Part shown: piece by piece, positions 33,896-42,793 of the stretch
Layout: each line of letters starts with the position of its first letter
Numbering within the stretch: position 1 is the first letter of the stretch
From: Gemmatimonadetes bacterium 2013_60CM_65_52
GTDB taxonomy: Bacteria > Gemmatimonadota > Gemmatimonadetes > Gemmatimonadales > Gemmatimonadaceae
DNA length: 64,000 nucleotides
Assembly (NCBI GenBank): GCA_002215645.1
Contig: NGFI01000005.1
Location: 550,678-614,677 of the forward strand
Direction of reading: 5' to 3'
The notes under the pieces: generated by a model
The model's database searches: none
What the model was told of the DNA's origin: nothing
What the model saw: only the letters and a program-made list of their open reading frames with translations
Program-made: the position numbers and the translations under genes

Positions 33896-35695
33896 ATGCG
33901 TTCCATTCGAGTCATGGCACTCACAGCCACGCTCATCGCAGTTGCTGGATCTGTGCCGGCGGTCGCTCAGCACTGCTACACGAGTTACGGCGGCACAAAG
34001 CCGAACAAGCTCTATCTCTATTTTCCTGCCGCGAGTGACGCCACGTATCCTGAGTTCGGAACGGCCATTGGCGTGCCGGCAACGTCACCCGCGCACGCGT
34101 TTAGCATCGCCGATCTGACGAACTACGCCGCAATAGGCGGAGCGGCAACGGCGCCGGCGTTGCGGGACGGCATCTTCAACGTTGTCGCCGACTCCTACTG
34201 TGAATTCAACGTCGAAGTGATTCAAACCACCGCGGCACCGCCGTCGACATTTGCCCTTCGCAATACGGTTGCCGTGACCACGGACAACGCATCCGGGATG
34301 GGCCTCTTCGGGCTTGCGCAGAACGTCGATACGGGAGATCCGACGGCCGTGGATTTCGCATATGTGTGGGGCGCAACGTATCAGGGGCTCTACGGCGGAG
34401 CAGGCGGCGCGCTCAATGGCGCCAACTCGACATTGGATCGCTGGGCGAAGGCCATTGGCGGTACGGCCGCGCATGAGGCCGGTCACAACTACGGCCTGTC
34501 ACACAACGACGGTCTTCCTCTGGCGGCAGGAGAAGATCCGCTGGTGCATCACATCATGGCCTCTGGCAGTCACTATAGCGGCGAGGATCGCGCAGGCTAC
34601 AGACGCCATTTCAGCGATCACGAATATTCCGTGCTCGCTGCAAACGTGGGCTTGAGTGTCCAGACGATCTGGAATTGGGATTTCGTGAATCCGAACGCCC
34701 AGACCGCCGCGAAGTTGCAGATCGATATCCTCGGCACCCAGGCCTCGCTCACCGTCTCAGGCCCATACAACGGCAATGAGTCGCCCTGGATCAATCCGAC
34801 GATTAGCGCGGCGCTTGGAACGCAAGTGTTTAAAGGCGTAACCTACAATCGCTTCCAGGTCACCTGGTCAGCGGGTCATGCGTGGGATGGGCATGTGCCT
34901 GGCGGACCGGGACCGGCTTCCGGCACACCGGGTCAGGTGGCGGGCGGCGCATCGTTTCACATCGGCACGGGATTCTCGGGCGTAAACTATGCTCTGCCCA
35001 ATCCCATTATCATCACAAATGTCACGCTATTCGACGCCTCGAACGCTGCGCTTGCGCTTCATCCTCGCGCGGTGGCGTTTGATGCCGGTGCGGCAGACGC
35101 AGCTGACGGGAGCTTCAGCGTGCAGGCGATGAACGTCGGCGGAGCGCCCATGCGGATTGACAACGTTCGCGTGCAACTCTTGCCGCGGCTGCTCGCGATC
35201 GAAGCCATGATACCAACCGCCGAACGTCTCCTCGATGTCCGCAGCCATCCTTTTACGGCGTGGGGTGCGGCGAAGGCGATCAAGTTGAGTCGAGTGCTTG
35301 AAAAGGGTCAAACATTGAAAATCCCCATCGCGCGTCTCGCCGATCGGCGCCAGGTCGTGGAGCGAATTACGGCGGCAAATTGCAATCCTGACGACCGTCT
35401 GAGAGGCCCGGATGTGGCCGGCTGCAAGACTGGAATCAACGTTTCTCTCTTTCCTTCGACGACCACATATTTGAGGGCGACGATCGTCGATCCGAGCGCC
35501 AAGTACTGGAACGCGAAAGCGGCGAAATACGTTACGGGACCGCTCACGTCGCACGCTTTCCTGCAATTCGTTGGACGCCACCCAGATTTGAACAAGAATG
35601 GTGTGGATGACTATATTGACATACTCATTGGGCGCTCGAAGGACAGCAGGCGCGATGGCATACCGGATGAAGCTCGTATTCCACGACGGCCGTAA
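33896..35695 (+). CDS. Secreted metzincin-type zinc metalloprotease
   Basis: A 599-residue secreted protein. After a signal peptide (MALTATLIAVAGSVPAVAQ) the metalloprotease domain contains HEAGHNYGLSH (H193, E194, H197, H203), the extended HExxHxxGxxH motif of metzincins. IMASG about 25 residues later is a good Met-turn. The C-terminal 350 residues have beta-rich modules (LTVSGPYNGNESPW, GTGFSGVNYALPNPIIITNVT) and end with a calcium-binding-like motif near HPDLNKNGVDDYIDILIG. It probably degrades proteins outside the cell. The start at 33896 coincides with the signal peptide. Confidence 0.85.
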   Translation: MRSIRVMALTATLIAVAGSVPAVAQHCYTSYGGTKPNKLYLYFPAASDATYPEFGTAIGVPATSPAHAFSIADLTNYAAIGGAATAPALRDGIFNVVADSYCEFNVEVIQTTAAPPSTFALRNTVAVTTDNASGMGLFGLAQNVDTGDPTAVDFAYVWGATYQGLYGGAGGALNGANSTLDRWAKAIGGTAAHEAGHNYGLSHNDGLPLAAGEDPLVHHIMASGSHYSGEDRAGYRRHFSDHEYSVLAANVGLSVQTIWNWDFVNPNAQTAAKLQIDILGTQASLTVSGPYNGNESPWINPTISAALGTQVFKGVTYNRFQVTWSAGHAWDGHVPGGPGPASGTPGQVAGGASFHIGTGFSGVNYALPNPIIITNVTLFDASNAALALHPRAVAFDAGAADAADGSFSVQAMNVGGAPMRIDNVRVQLLPRLLAIEAMIPTAERLLDVRSHPFTAWGAAKAIKLSRVLEKGQTLKIPIARLADRRQVVERITAANCNPDDRLRGPDVAGCKTGINVSLFPSTTTYLRATIVDPSAKYWNAKAAKYVTGPLTSHAFLQFVGRHPDLNKNGVDDYIDILIGRSKDSRRDGIPDEARIPRRP

Positions 35696-35750
35696 GCTTG
35701 GCGGGCAGGCGTCGCGGCTCGTCCGCGATTTCAGAGGGCGGTGGGCATCA

Positions 35751-36245
35751 ATGCGGCTCACCTCGGTAAGTGCGAGCATGGGCTTGTCCCTTCTCGCGAG
35801 TGCGGCGTGCGCGCAGGCGGCACCTCCACCGGACGGAAGCTTGGAACACTCCTTTCCGCACGCATTTGCCATGCGCGGCTGCACGCAGGAGGATGCACCT
35901 GCACTGGAGATCTATTTCACTCAAACTCCGTTCGCTGGAGTTGGTGATCCATCGCCCTCGTATATCCGCGTCGAGATTAGCTCCTCTCCCGCCGAACGAA
36001 TGGAGCCTGCTTCGTACAGCCTTACTCCGGTCCGTCGGGATCCGACAAAGCCTGGACGTGTCGTGCGCGCTGAGCTTGTGGAGTCACCACATACGTCCAA
36101 GTGGCTTACGGGCACTCTCACCTTGACGGAAGTGAAACCCGGACAACGGGTGTCAGGGCACTACGCGTTCACCACCCAGGAAGGGCGACGGCTGGACAGC
36201 AGTTTTACTGCCGAGTTCTCGAACCGAAGCGCGGTGTGTGGGTGA
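35751..36245 (+). CDS. Secreted protein of unknown function
   Basis: A 164-residue protein with a signal peptide (VSASMGLSLLASAACAQA) beginning at ATG 35751; a GTG at 35598 is in frame but overlaps the protease gene. The mature part (LEIYFTQTPFAGVGDPSPSY, VEISSSPAERMEPASYSLTP, KVKPGQRVSGHYAF shortened) looks like one beta-sandwich domain with two or three cysteines. It lies 55 bp after the metzincin gene and could share its transcript. Confidence 0.65.
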   Translation: MRLTSVSASMGLSLLASAACAQAAPPPDGSLEHSFPHAFAMRGCTQEDAPALEIYFTQTPFAGVGDPSPSYIRVEISSSPAERMEPASYSLTPVRRDPTKPGRVVRAELVESPHTSKWLTGTLTLTEVKPGQRVSGHYAFTTQEGRRLDSSFTAEFSNRSAVCG

Positions 36246-36449
36246 ACCCTACGGTGCCGCGTGAGACTTGAAAACGTGCGCGGCTAACGTCACACGAGCG
36301 CGCGTAGGTTATCGCCAAGCGCACGCGTCGCATCATGTGCACAGCGGCGGCTGAAGTGCCTCTCGAGAACCATGTGACGCAAGCGACATCGATACTCCGG
36401 CTTCGCCAACTCGTTGGCCTCAGGGGCAACCGCCCGAACGTCTCCGTGA

Positions 36450-38021
36450 CTACTGCGGCGCGACCGCTGCCGAGCCGCCGCGCAGCACGAACTTCTGGAT
36501 CTTTCCAGTGGCCGTCTTGGGAAGTTCGGCAAGGACCGTTACGCCCCGCGGCACCTTGAACCCCGCTAGCCGTTCGCGCGCGAAGCGGCGCACCTCCGCC
36601 TCATCGATCGACATGCCCGGCTTGAGGACCACGAACGCCTGGGGCGACTCGCCCCACGTTGCGTGTGGCAGGCCGACCACCGCCACCTCGAGCACGGCGG
36701 GGTGCCGGAGCAGCACGCCTTCCACCTCGATGGATGAGATGTTCTCGCCACCACTGATGATGATGTCCTTCATCCGGTCGCGAATCTCGGCATAGCCGTC
36801 GGGATGAACGACAGCCGCGTCACCCGAGTGAAACCACCCGCCGTGAAATGCTCGCGCCGTCGCTTCGGGATCCCGGAAATACCCCTCCATCACCACGTTG
36901 CCGCGAACGACGATCTCGCCGACGGTCCCACCGTCTCGGGGTACGTCGTTCCCGTGCTCGTCGATCACGCGGAGCTCGCCCGACGTGATGAGCTCCACGC
37001 CTTGCCGCGCCTTGATGCGTGCACGCCCTGCGGCATCGAGTGACGCATGCTCCGCGCGCGGCTCGCAGACCGTGATGAAGGGTGCGGTCTCCGTGAGTCC
37101 GTAGACCTGCGTGATCGTCCAGCCGATCTCCTCTTCCACACGCTCGATCGTCGTGGCCGCCGGCGGAGCGCCGGCCGTCATGATGTGCACACCGGGAGGC
37201 ACGCCGGATCGCATGTCCTGAGGCGCATTGGCCAGGCCGATCAGTACCGTGGGCGCTGCGCATAGCATGGTGATGCGCTCGCGCCGTGCGTTGTCGAACA
37301 CGGCAGCCGCATCCACCTTGCGCAAGCACACGTGTGTGCCGCCCACCGCGGTGACGATCCAGACGAAGGTCCAGCCATTGGCGTGAAACATCGGCAGCGT
37401 CCACAGATATCGCTCGGCGCTCGTCATGTGATGATGAACGAGCGTGCCGATGGCGTTCATCCACGCGTTCCGATGCGTGATCATCACACCCTTCGGCCGC
37501 GCGGTGGTGCCGCTGGTATAGTTGATGGTCAGCAGGTCACCTTCGCGAATGTCCGGCTTGATGTACTCCGGACTTCCTTCGCTGAGGAGCGCCTCGTAGT
37601 CGAGCCAGTCCTTGCCGCCGCCTTCGAGCGCGACAAAGTGTTCCACCGTGGGCATTTCGTGGCGCACCGTGTCGACGAGGTCGAGATAGTCGGCATGCAC
37701 ACACAGGACTCGGCTGCCGCTGTGATTGACCATGTATGCCCAGTCGCTCGCGAGCAGCCGATAGTTGAGCGGCACGAGGACGGCGCCGAGTTGCGGCACG
37801 GCGTAGAACGCCTCGAGCTGCGCGTGGGTGTTCGGCGCGATGTACGCCACGCGGTCGCCTTGCGCGACGCCGAGCTGCGAGAGAGCGCCCGACCACCGAT
37901 CGCAACGATCGAAGAACTCGGCGTATGTCCACCGCAGGTTGCCGTCCACAACTGCTTCGCGGTCGGCGTACAGCGAGCGAGCGCGGCGCGCAAAGTCGAG
38001 GGGGGTGAGCGCGGTCTGCAT
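36450..38021 (-). CDS. Acyl-CoA synthetase/AMP-forming ligase
   Basis: A 523-residue adenylate-forming enzyme. It has YTSGTTARPKGVMITHRN (P-loop-like motif), YGLTETAPFITVC, the hinge SGDAAVVHPDGYAEIRDRMKD and the C-terminal lysine motif LPKTATGKIQKF. It activates a carboxylic acid with ATP and transfers it to CoA; medium-chain or fatty acids are likely from overall length, but the chain is unknown. The start at ATG 38021 is favoured; the frame remains open upstream without similarity. The gene is divergent from the antitoxin-like gene 100 bp away. Confidence 0.9.
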   Translation of the reverse strand: MQTALTPLDFARRARSLYADREAVVDGNLRWTYAEFFDRCDRWSGALSQLGVAQGDRVAYIAPNTHAQLEAFYAVPQLGAVLVPLNYRLLASDWAYMVNHSGSRVLCVHADYLDLVDTVRHEMPTVEHFVALEGGGKDWLDYEALLSEGSPEYIKPDIREGDLLTINYTSGTTARPKGVMITHRNAWMNAIGTLVHHHMTSAERYLWTLPMFHANGWTFVWIVTAVGGTHVCLRKVDAAAVFDNARRERITMLCAAPTVLIGLANAPQDMRSGVPPGVHIMTAGAPPAATTIERVEEEIGWTITQVYGLTETAPFITVCEPRAEHASLDAAGRARIKARQGVELITSGELRVIDEHGNDVPRDGGTVGEIVVRGNVVMEGYFRDPEATARAFHGGWFHSGDAAVVHPDGYAEIRDRMKDIIISGGENISSIEVEGVLLRHPAVLEVAVVGLPHATWGESPQAFVVLKPGMSIDEAEVRRFARERLAGFKVPRGVTVLAELPKTATGKIQKFVLRGGSAAVAPQ

Positions 38022-38121
38022 CGTGGACCTCGCGGCTGGAGGGGCATAACGTACAGGCAACCGTGGTCCCCGATCAAGCAGGCCAATAAACTCTTTCGGC
38101 AGGTTGTCAGAGGAGAACCCC

Positions 38122-38436
38122 ATGAGTATCCCCAACACGCGCGCCATGACTCGGCGTCCTGCGCATCCCGGTGAGATGCTCCGCGAGGACTTTCTGCCGG
38201 ACTACGGTCTGACCGTTGCCGGTCTCGGGGAGGCCGCCGGCGTATCGCGGCAGTCCGTTAACGAACTCCTTCGCGGGCGGCGCGCGGTCAGCCCGGCGAT
38301 GGCTCTCCGCCTCTCGCGCCTCTTTGGCAATACGGCGGAGTTCTGGATGAATGCGCAGCGAGCCGTTGATCTGTGGGACGCGAGGCAGGCACTCAAGAGC
38401 GAGGTAGCCCGGATCAAGCCGCTCCGTGTCGCTTAA
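38122..38436 (+). CDS. higA: HigA-family antitoxin
   Basis: A 104-residue HigA-type antitoxin. RRPAHPGEMLREDFLPDYGLT is the classical opening, then a helix-turn-helix (LGEAAGVSRQSVNELLRGRRAV) and FGNTAEFWMNAQRAVDLWD. In complete modules HigB, an mRNA endonuclease, is encoded directly upstream. Here the upstream gene is a divergent acyl-CoA synthetase, so no HigB is present. AGAGGAGA before the ATG at 38122 is a good ribosome-binding site. It could be a leftover or now act only as a regulator. Confidence 0.85.
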   Translation: MSIPNTRAMTRRPAHPGEMLREDFLPDYGLTVAGLGEAAGVSRQSVNELLRGRRAVSPAMALRLSRLFGNTAEFWMNAQRAVDLWDARQALKSEVARIKPLRVA

Positions 38437-38499
38437 CAATCACTTCGGCTTGTGCGCGACGCGCTCTGAGCGCGGCAAGAATGCCACGCGGTGGAACAG

Positions 38500-38730
38500 A
38501 TGAGGAAGGAATACAATTTCTCGAAGGGGACGAAGAATTCCTACTCAAAGCAGCTCAAGCAATCAGTCACGATGCGGGTCGACCGCGCTATCGTGGAGTA
38601 TTTCAAGGCGCTGGCGAGTGAGCTCGATGTGCCGTACCAGACGCTGATCAATCTGTATCTGCGCGATGGCGTGCTGAGCGGGCGTCGGCCCGCCATGACC
38701 TGGCGCCCATCGTGGTCCGAATCGTCGTAG
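38500..38730 (+). CDS. BrnA-type antitoxin-like protein
   Basis: A 76-residue protein matching BrnA-type antitoxins: MRKEYNFSKGTKNSYSKQLK, then a ribbon-helix-helix segment VTMRVDRAIVEYFKALASEL and VPYQTLINLYLRDG. BrnA normally pairs with an upstream BrnT toxin. No BrnT is present here; the gene before it encodes HigA. GTG 38491 is an alternative start. Two antitoxins in tandem without toxins is unusual. Confidence 0.7.
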   Translation: MRKEYNFSKGTKNSYSKQLKQSVTMRVDRAIVEYFKALASELDVPYQTLINLYLRDGVLSGRRPAMTWRPSWSESS

Positions 38731-39122
38731 CGTGGAGTGGAATCGACGCCACAGACGTTGGTACTGGCTCTGTCTCCTCGTGTATAAGCGATTGACTCGC
38801 TTGCAACCGATGGTGTGTTGAGGCTCTCTATCGTGCAATGCGCGCTGTCAATCGGCCCCCCCATCCCCCCGACTGCTCTAAAACGGCGACGCGCATTGCG
38901 CGCACGCGATGGGACACGATGCATCGCTACGCGCGTTTGGCCAGATCGCGAGCAACGGCTTAAGGAATTCTAAGCGAACACTTGACGCGGCTGCCGGCGG
39001 AACGTATTGACGAGTGGGAACGGACTTGGAACCTGCCCGTAGACGTCGCGGCGAGCATCGCAGTCGAGTCCGAAGCAGACCGCGCGTCGAGTGGAAGCGT
39101 CTCTCAACGGAGGCCTCTGATG
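38731..39122. other. Gene-free stretch
   Basis: I see no gene in these 392 bases. There are two cytosine runs (seven at 38856-38862 and six at 38865-38870) and an AT-richer segment before 38985. A TTG-started frame from 38982 joins the next gene without a stop, but it lacks protein-like features before its signal. Confidence 0.5.
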
Positions 39123-39515
39123 ATGCACCGCCCGCGCAATCTCGCTGTAGTGTCCCTCATCGCCGGAGGAGTGCTGCTGTCGGCAGTGGCGCTCGCAAGA
39201 GCCGCAGTTGTGATCACCGGAACAGTCGGCCCGAGCGGAAAGTACCTCGTGACTGGCGCGCCGATCGTCGGTGCGTCCCCGGCTGTGCTGAAGTTCGCAT
39301 TCCAGAACCTCACCGCGGGGACCAACCTCTCGCTCTGCGCGGGCTCTGATGCGGACTTCACTGCGGGAAACTGCTCGACCATTCTAGCGACATCGGGTGG
39401 CCCGGGATTCGCCTTTATCACCATCATGAACTCGCTCTCGCTGTCGGGGAAAGTGTTGTTCGTCAAGCGCAACGTTGGCGCGTTGCCGGCAAAGTTCAGC
39501 CTGGCAGTCGAATAG
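39123..39515 (+). CDS. Small secreted protein of unknown function
   Basis: About 130 residues with a signal peptide (NLAVVSLIAGGVLLSAVALARA). The mature part looks like one beta-rich domain (VVITGTVGPSGKYLVTGAP, LSLCAGSDADFTAGNCSTI, two cysteines likely paired). ATG codons at 39120 and 39123 are adjacent candidate starts. It stands alone, and a hairpin follows about 170 bp later. Confidence 0.6.
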   Translation: MHRPRNLAVVSLIAGGVLLSAVALARAAVVITGTVGPSGKYLVTGAPIVGASPAVLKFAFQNLTAGTNLSLCAGSDADFTAGNCSTILATSGGPGFAFITIMNSLSLSGKVLFVKRNVGALPAKFSLAVE

Positions 39516-39683
39516 CGAGTTGCCCCTGGAGCGACATTCTTGCCATGCAGCTGCAATAAGGTTGGCCATCAACAGGTGGGCGAGGCGCAGCCTTGCTGAC
39601 CGCATCGCGCCATTGAGAAGAGCGTGCAATCAAGTACATCAGTTCCTATGTTGGAGCGAAGTGACTCGCTTGTCCGCGCGCGA

Positions 39684-39708
39684 AACGGCGCCTTGTTCCG
39701 GCGCCGTT
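39684..39708. terminator. Hairpin between converging genes
   Basis: AACGGCGCC (39684-39692) pairs perfectly with GGCGCCGTT (39700-39708) around a seven-base loop. It lies 24 bp beyond the M14 peptidase stop (minus strand) and 168 bp beyond the small secreted-protein stop. It may end transcription from both sides. Confidence 0.6.
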
Positions 39709-39731
39709 CCGTGTTTCAAGTTCCGGGAAGG

Positions 39732-42680
39732 CTACTGCTGCGCCCCCACCGGCCGCTGTGCCGGCGCAGGCGGTGCCTTCCCCGCGTCGAGATCATTCCA
39801 GTTCATGATCGCATTGAAACCGAGCATGTACGTCCCTTGAGTCTGCCACCGCCAGAATGGACGGATACCGAACATCACCACGTGTCCCTTGCCGACCGTC
39901 GCATCCACGAGCTGCGCACGCCCCGATAGCGCCTGTCCTCCTGCGAGCGTGCCGGAGAGCAGCATCTCCGCTGGGTTCGTCGGGAACTGAAGCACTACGC
40001 GCGGACGCACCACCTCGACGTTCGTGCCAAACAGCCCGCCGCCAAAACCGCCGCCGCCCGCTGCACCGGCGCCACCTCGGCGACCACCACGCCCACCAGC
40101 CGATTCCATCGTCAGTTCGGAGTTGGGCGCCGTCGAATCGAACGGCGACAGCGCAAGCCGCGTCGCATTCGGCGTAACGTTCTGACTCAGTCCCGCCGCG
40201 CCGCGCCCCGCTGCAAATGCAGCTGATGGGGCACTCGCGTTCAGCACCGGAGACTGATTGAAGTACACAGGTAGCTGAGTTCCCTCATACCCGTACGCCA
40301 GAGGACTCTTCTTGTCCGCAATGATGCCACGCAGGATCGTACCACGCGCAAACAGCTCGCTCGGATTCTCGACCGTGATTCCCGTCGTGAGATTGTACTC
40401 TGGGAAGATCGTCGCCGTGGAACCCTCGGTAATGAGCGTCCCACCTTCTTCAACGAAGTGATACAAGTTCATCAACCCCTCGACCCCCATGCCGCCACGA
40501 ATGTCGTCGCTCTGATCGAGCGCGCCGAGATTCGGCGTATCGGCCGACTTGTGATAGGGCAGGGCCAGGGTGCCCGTCTTCGGCATGCCCGCCACCTGGC
40601 TCTGCGCCGTGCCGCCAACATGCGGAAAGATGATGACGTCATACTTTGCGCGGAGATTGCCGTCGCGGAGCTTCTGGTCCGCGAAGTAGGTGTACGGAAC
40701 CCCGTACGTGTCCAGCGCGGCGCGCACCCAGCCTTCGTCCTGTGTCCGGGTCCAGCTGTGCACATAACCGATGCGCGGGACGTCGAGATTGTGCGTCTTC
40801 ACGGCCGGCGCCGACCCGACGGCCCACGCCGACAGTCCGAGCTCGCGCAGCTGCGCCTCGAGTCGCCCACGGTCAGAATTCGCGATGATGAACGAGCCCG
40901 CCGCGAACTTATGGCCGCCGGCCTCGAAGTCCTCTTCGGCTGCGGCCATGGCCACGCCCCCATTCCGGAAGCGAAAGGTCACGAGCGCGTTGTCGCCGGC
41001 GTGCTCCACAATCACGACCGATCCGCTGCCCTGAATGCCGCCAGGCGCTTTCGCATCTGCCGTGAGCGGCGTCATGGGCTGCGACTGAATCGATTTGTCG
41101 CCGACAGGCACGATGCTGATGTTGCGCATCAACTGAAAGGTCCAGCCGGTGTCGTCGTACGGCGCAGGATTGCCGGTGGCGAAGTTCTGCAACGCGAAAT
41201 ACATGTCCGCGAGCGTACGATAGGGCTGATCCGCTCGGACGATGTAGTCGCCCGGCTTCACTTCCAGACCGCCGGCCTTGAACGCAGACGTCGCCGTGTG
41301 GATCTCGAGCCCCTGCCGCCGCAGCTCGTTTACAGCATCGACTGCATCAGCCTTACGATGCTGCCCGGCGGGAATCACCCAACCATACGTCGGCCCATTC
41401 TTCCCCTTGTCCACGGACCGCTTGTTCTTCAGCCAGTAGTTCTCGAGGAAGGTCTCCTTGTTCGTTGCGACGTAGTTGAGCGTAATGAGGAGCGCGGACT
41501 CCTGAATGTTGGTGTTGTTGCGCGGACCCCACTTGATGCTCGGCAGCGGCGGATTCGGCCGAAACCACTCCCGGCTCGTCGTCGTGGCGGGCAGCGTGAG
41601 ATTGGCGTTGTTATCCGGACCGTAGCTCTGTACCTCGTAAAATCGCCCGGTGGCGTTGTGCGAGTGCGCGATGAAGAACATGTAGTTCGGCACCCACCCA
41701 TCATAGAACCCATACGTGAACACGCCGGGCACGCCGCGCTTGGTCATCTCGTTCACGTCGTTGAGCGCGGTCTGCCACCATTCATTGATGGTGATGGGGT
41801 CGAGCGCCTCGTTGTAAGGACCGGTGCCGGTGCTCGAATACAGATATGATTGCGCCTCGTGCAGGTCGTGCAGGAAGGTCGGCGTCCACTCGAGGAAGGT
41901 TTTCGTCGTCGCGCGCGTCAGCGCGAGGAACTGGCCCATGCCGTCGCGATTATTGTCATGCTGCACATATTTGCCCCAGTACATGGCGGGCAGACGAACC
42001 TCACCCGTTGGGCGCTTCTTGTTGAAGTAGTAGGTGTCCACCACCTTCTCGCGGCCGTCCACCTCGAGCACGGGCGTGATGAAGGTGATGACGTTGTTGC
42101 GGATCTTCTGGACGTACGGCGTCTCTTCCACGGCGAGCCGATAGCCGAGCTCCATGAGCATCTCCGGTCCGCCCAGCTCCGGTGAGTGCATGCCGCTGGT
42201 CAGCCAATAGATGGGTTTCGCCGTCTTGATGATGGCGCGCGCCTGCTCCTCGGTCGTCCGGCGTGGGTCGGTGAGCTGCTTGAGCTGTGCCTTGTACTGA
42301 TCGAGGTTCTTCAGCGTCTCCTCGTCGGCGATGACGGCGACGATCATGTCGCGGCCCTCCTCGCTCTTGCCCATCCGCCACACTTTCACGCGCGGCGACG
42401 TCCGAGCCAGCTCGTCGAAGTATCTATGGATGTCCTTCGCATACGTCAGCTCGCCGGGCGTGCCGACGATGCGGCCGAGGAACTTGAGTGGCGTCGGGAC
42501 GGTGGCGGATGCGGGAAGATGGTCCACCAGCTCGGTGGTGATCCGGGGATCCTGGAGATACTCCTTGATCTTGGCCGTGTACGCAGAATCGTTCGGCTGC
42601 TGGGCGAGCATCGGCGCCGCGGCGACAAAAGCCAGGGCGGCGGTCGCAACGCAGCGGGGAAGTGCACGCGGATCGAACAT
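39732..42680 (-). CDS. Large secreted M14-family carboxypeptidase-like protein
   Basis: A 982-residue secreted protein. A signal peptide (ATAALAFVAAAPMLAQ) is followed by an M14-type zinc carboxypeptidase domain: MHSPELGGPEM (H165, E168) as the first zinc motif, and a later segment naming DLHEAQSYLY with a further histidine. Beyond residue 450 the protein holds large extra modules (VKPGDYIVRADQPYRTLADM, VVIVEHAGDNALVTF) of unknown function, and it ends in a proline-rich tail. It is far longer than standard carboxypeptidases (about 300-400 residues). It probably degrades peptides outside the inner membrane. Confidence 0.85.
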   Translation of the reverse strand: MFDPRALPRCVATAALAFVAAAPMLAQQPNDSAYTAKIKEYLQDPRITTELVDHLPASATVPTPLKFLGRIVGTPGELTYAKDIHRYFDELARTSPRVKVWRMGKSEEGRDMIVAVIADEETLKNLDQYKAQLKQLTDPRRTTEEQARAIIKTAKPIYWLTSGMHSPELGGPEMLMELGYRLAVEETPYVQKIRNNVITFITPVLEVDGREKVVDTYYFNKKRPTGEVRLPAMYWGKYVQHDNNRDGMGQFLALTRATTKTFLEWTPTFLHDLHEAQSYLYSSTGTGPYNEALDPITINEWWQTALNDVNEMTKRGVPGVFTYGFYDGWVPNYMFFIAHSHNATGRFYEVQSYGPDNNANLTLPATTTSREWFRPNPPLPSIKWGPRNNTNIQESALLITLNYVATNKETFLENYWLKNKRSVDKGKNGPTYGWVIPAGQHRKADAVDAVNELRRQGLEIHTATSAFKAGGLEVKPGDYIVRADQPYRTLADMYFALQNFATGNPAPYDDTGWTFQLMRNISIVPVGDKSIQSQPMTPLTADAKAPGGIQGSGSVVIVEHAGDNALVTFRFRNGGVAMAAAEEDFEAGGHKFAAGSFIIANSDRGRLEAQLRELGLSAWAVGSAPAVKTHNLDVPRIGYVHSWTRTQDEGWVRAALDTYGVPYTYFADQKLRDGNLRAKYDVIIFPHVGGTAQSQVAGMPKTGTLALPYHKSADTPNLGALDQSDDIRGGMGVEGLMNLYHFVEEGGTLITEGSTATIFPEYNLTTGITVENPSELFARGTILRGIIADKKSPLAYGYEGTQLPVYFNQSPVLNASAPSAAFAAGRGAAGLSQNVTPNATRLALSPFDSTAPNSELTMESAGGRGGRRGGAGAAGGGGFGGGLFGTNVEVVRPRVVLQFPTNPAEMLLSGTLAGGQALSGRAQLVDATVGKGHVVMFGIRPFWRWQTQGTYMLGFNAIMNWNDLDAGKAPPAPAQRPVGAQQ

Positions 42681-42711
42681 CGGTCCTCCGAGGGGGCGGG
42701 CATGAGGGCGG

Positions 42712-42736
42712 GCTGGCTCACGAGTTACGAGCCAGC
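42712..42736. promoter_or_regulatory. Hairpin/palindrome in divergent control region
   Basis: GCTGGCTC (42712-42719) and GAGCCAGC (42729-42736) are perfect inverted repeats around a nine-base loop, placed between the M14 peptidase start (42680) and the ftsY start (42794). It could be an operator or an RNA hairpin in either leader. No promoter box near it was clear enough to list. Confidence 0.5.
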
Positions 42737-42793
42737 AGCGTCCGGCGTTGGCCGAACGCGGTCGGGCCCAACATCAGCTACTTACCTTTCAGA

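Noticed and set aside
36246-36449. Minus-strand frame in the gap after the secreted-protein gene
   Set aside because: It has some helix-like sequence but no start with a ribosome-binding site and no recognised motif.
38856-38870. Two cytosine runs in the gene-free stretch
   Set aside because: Too short to mean more than local composition; no gene or structure is attached.
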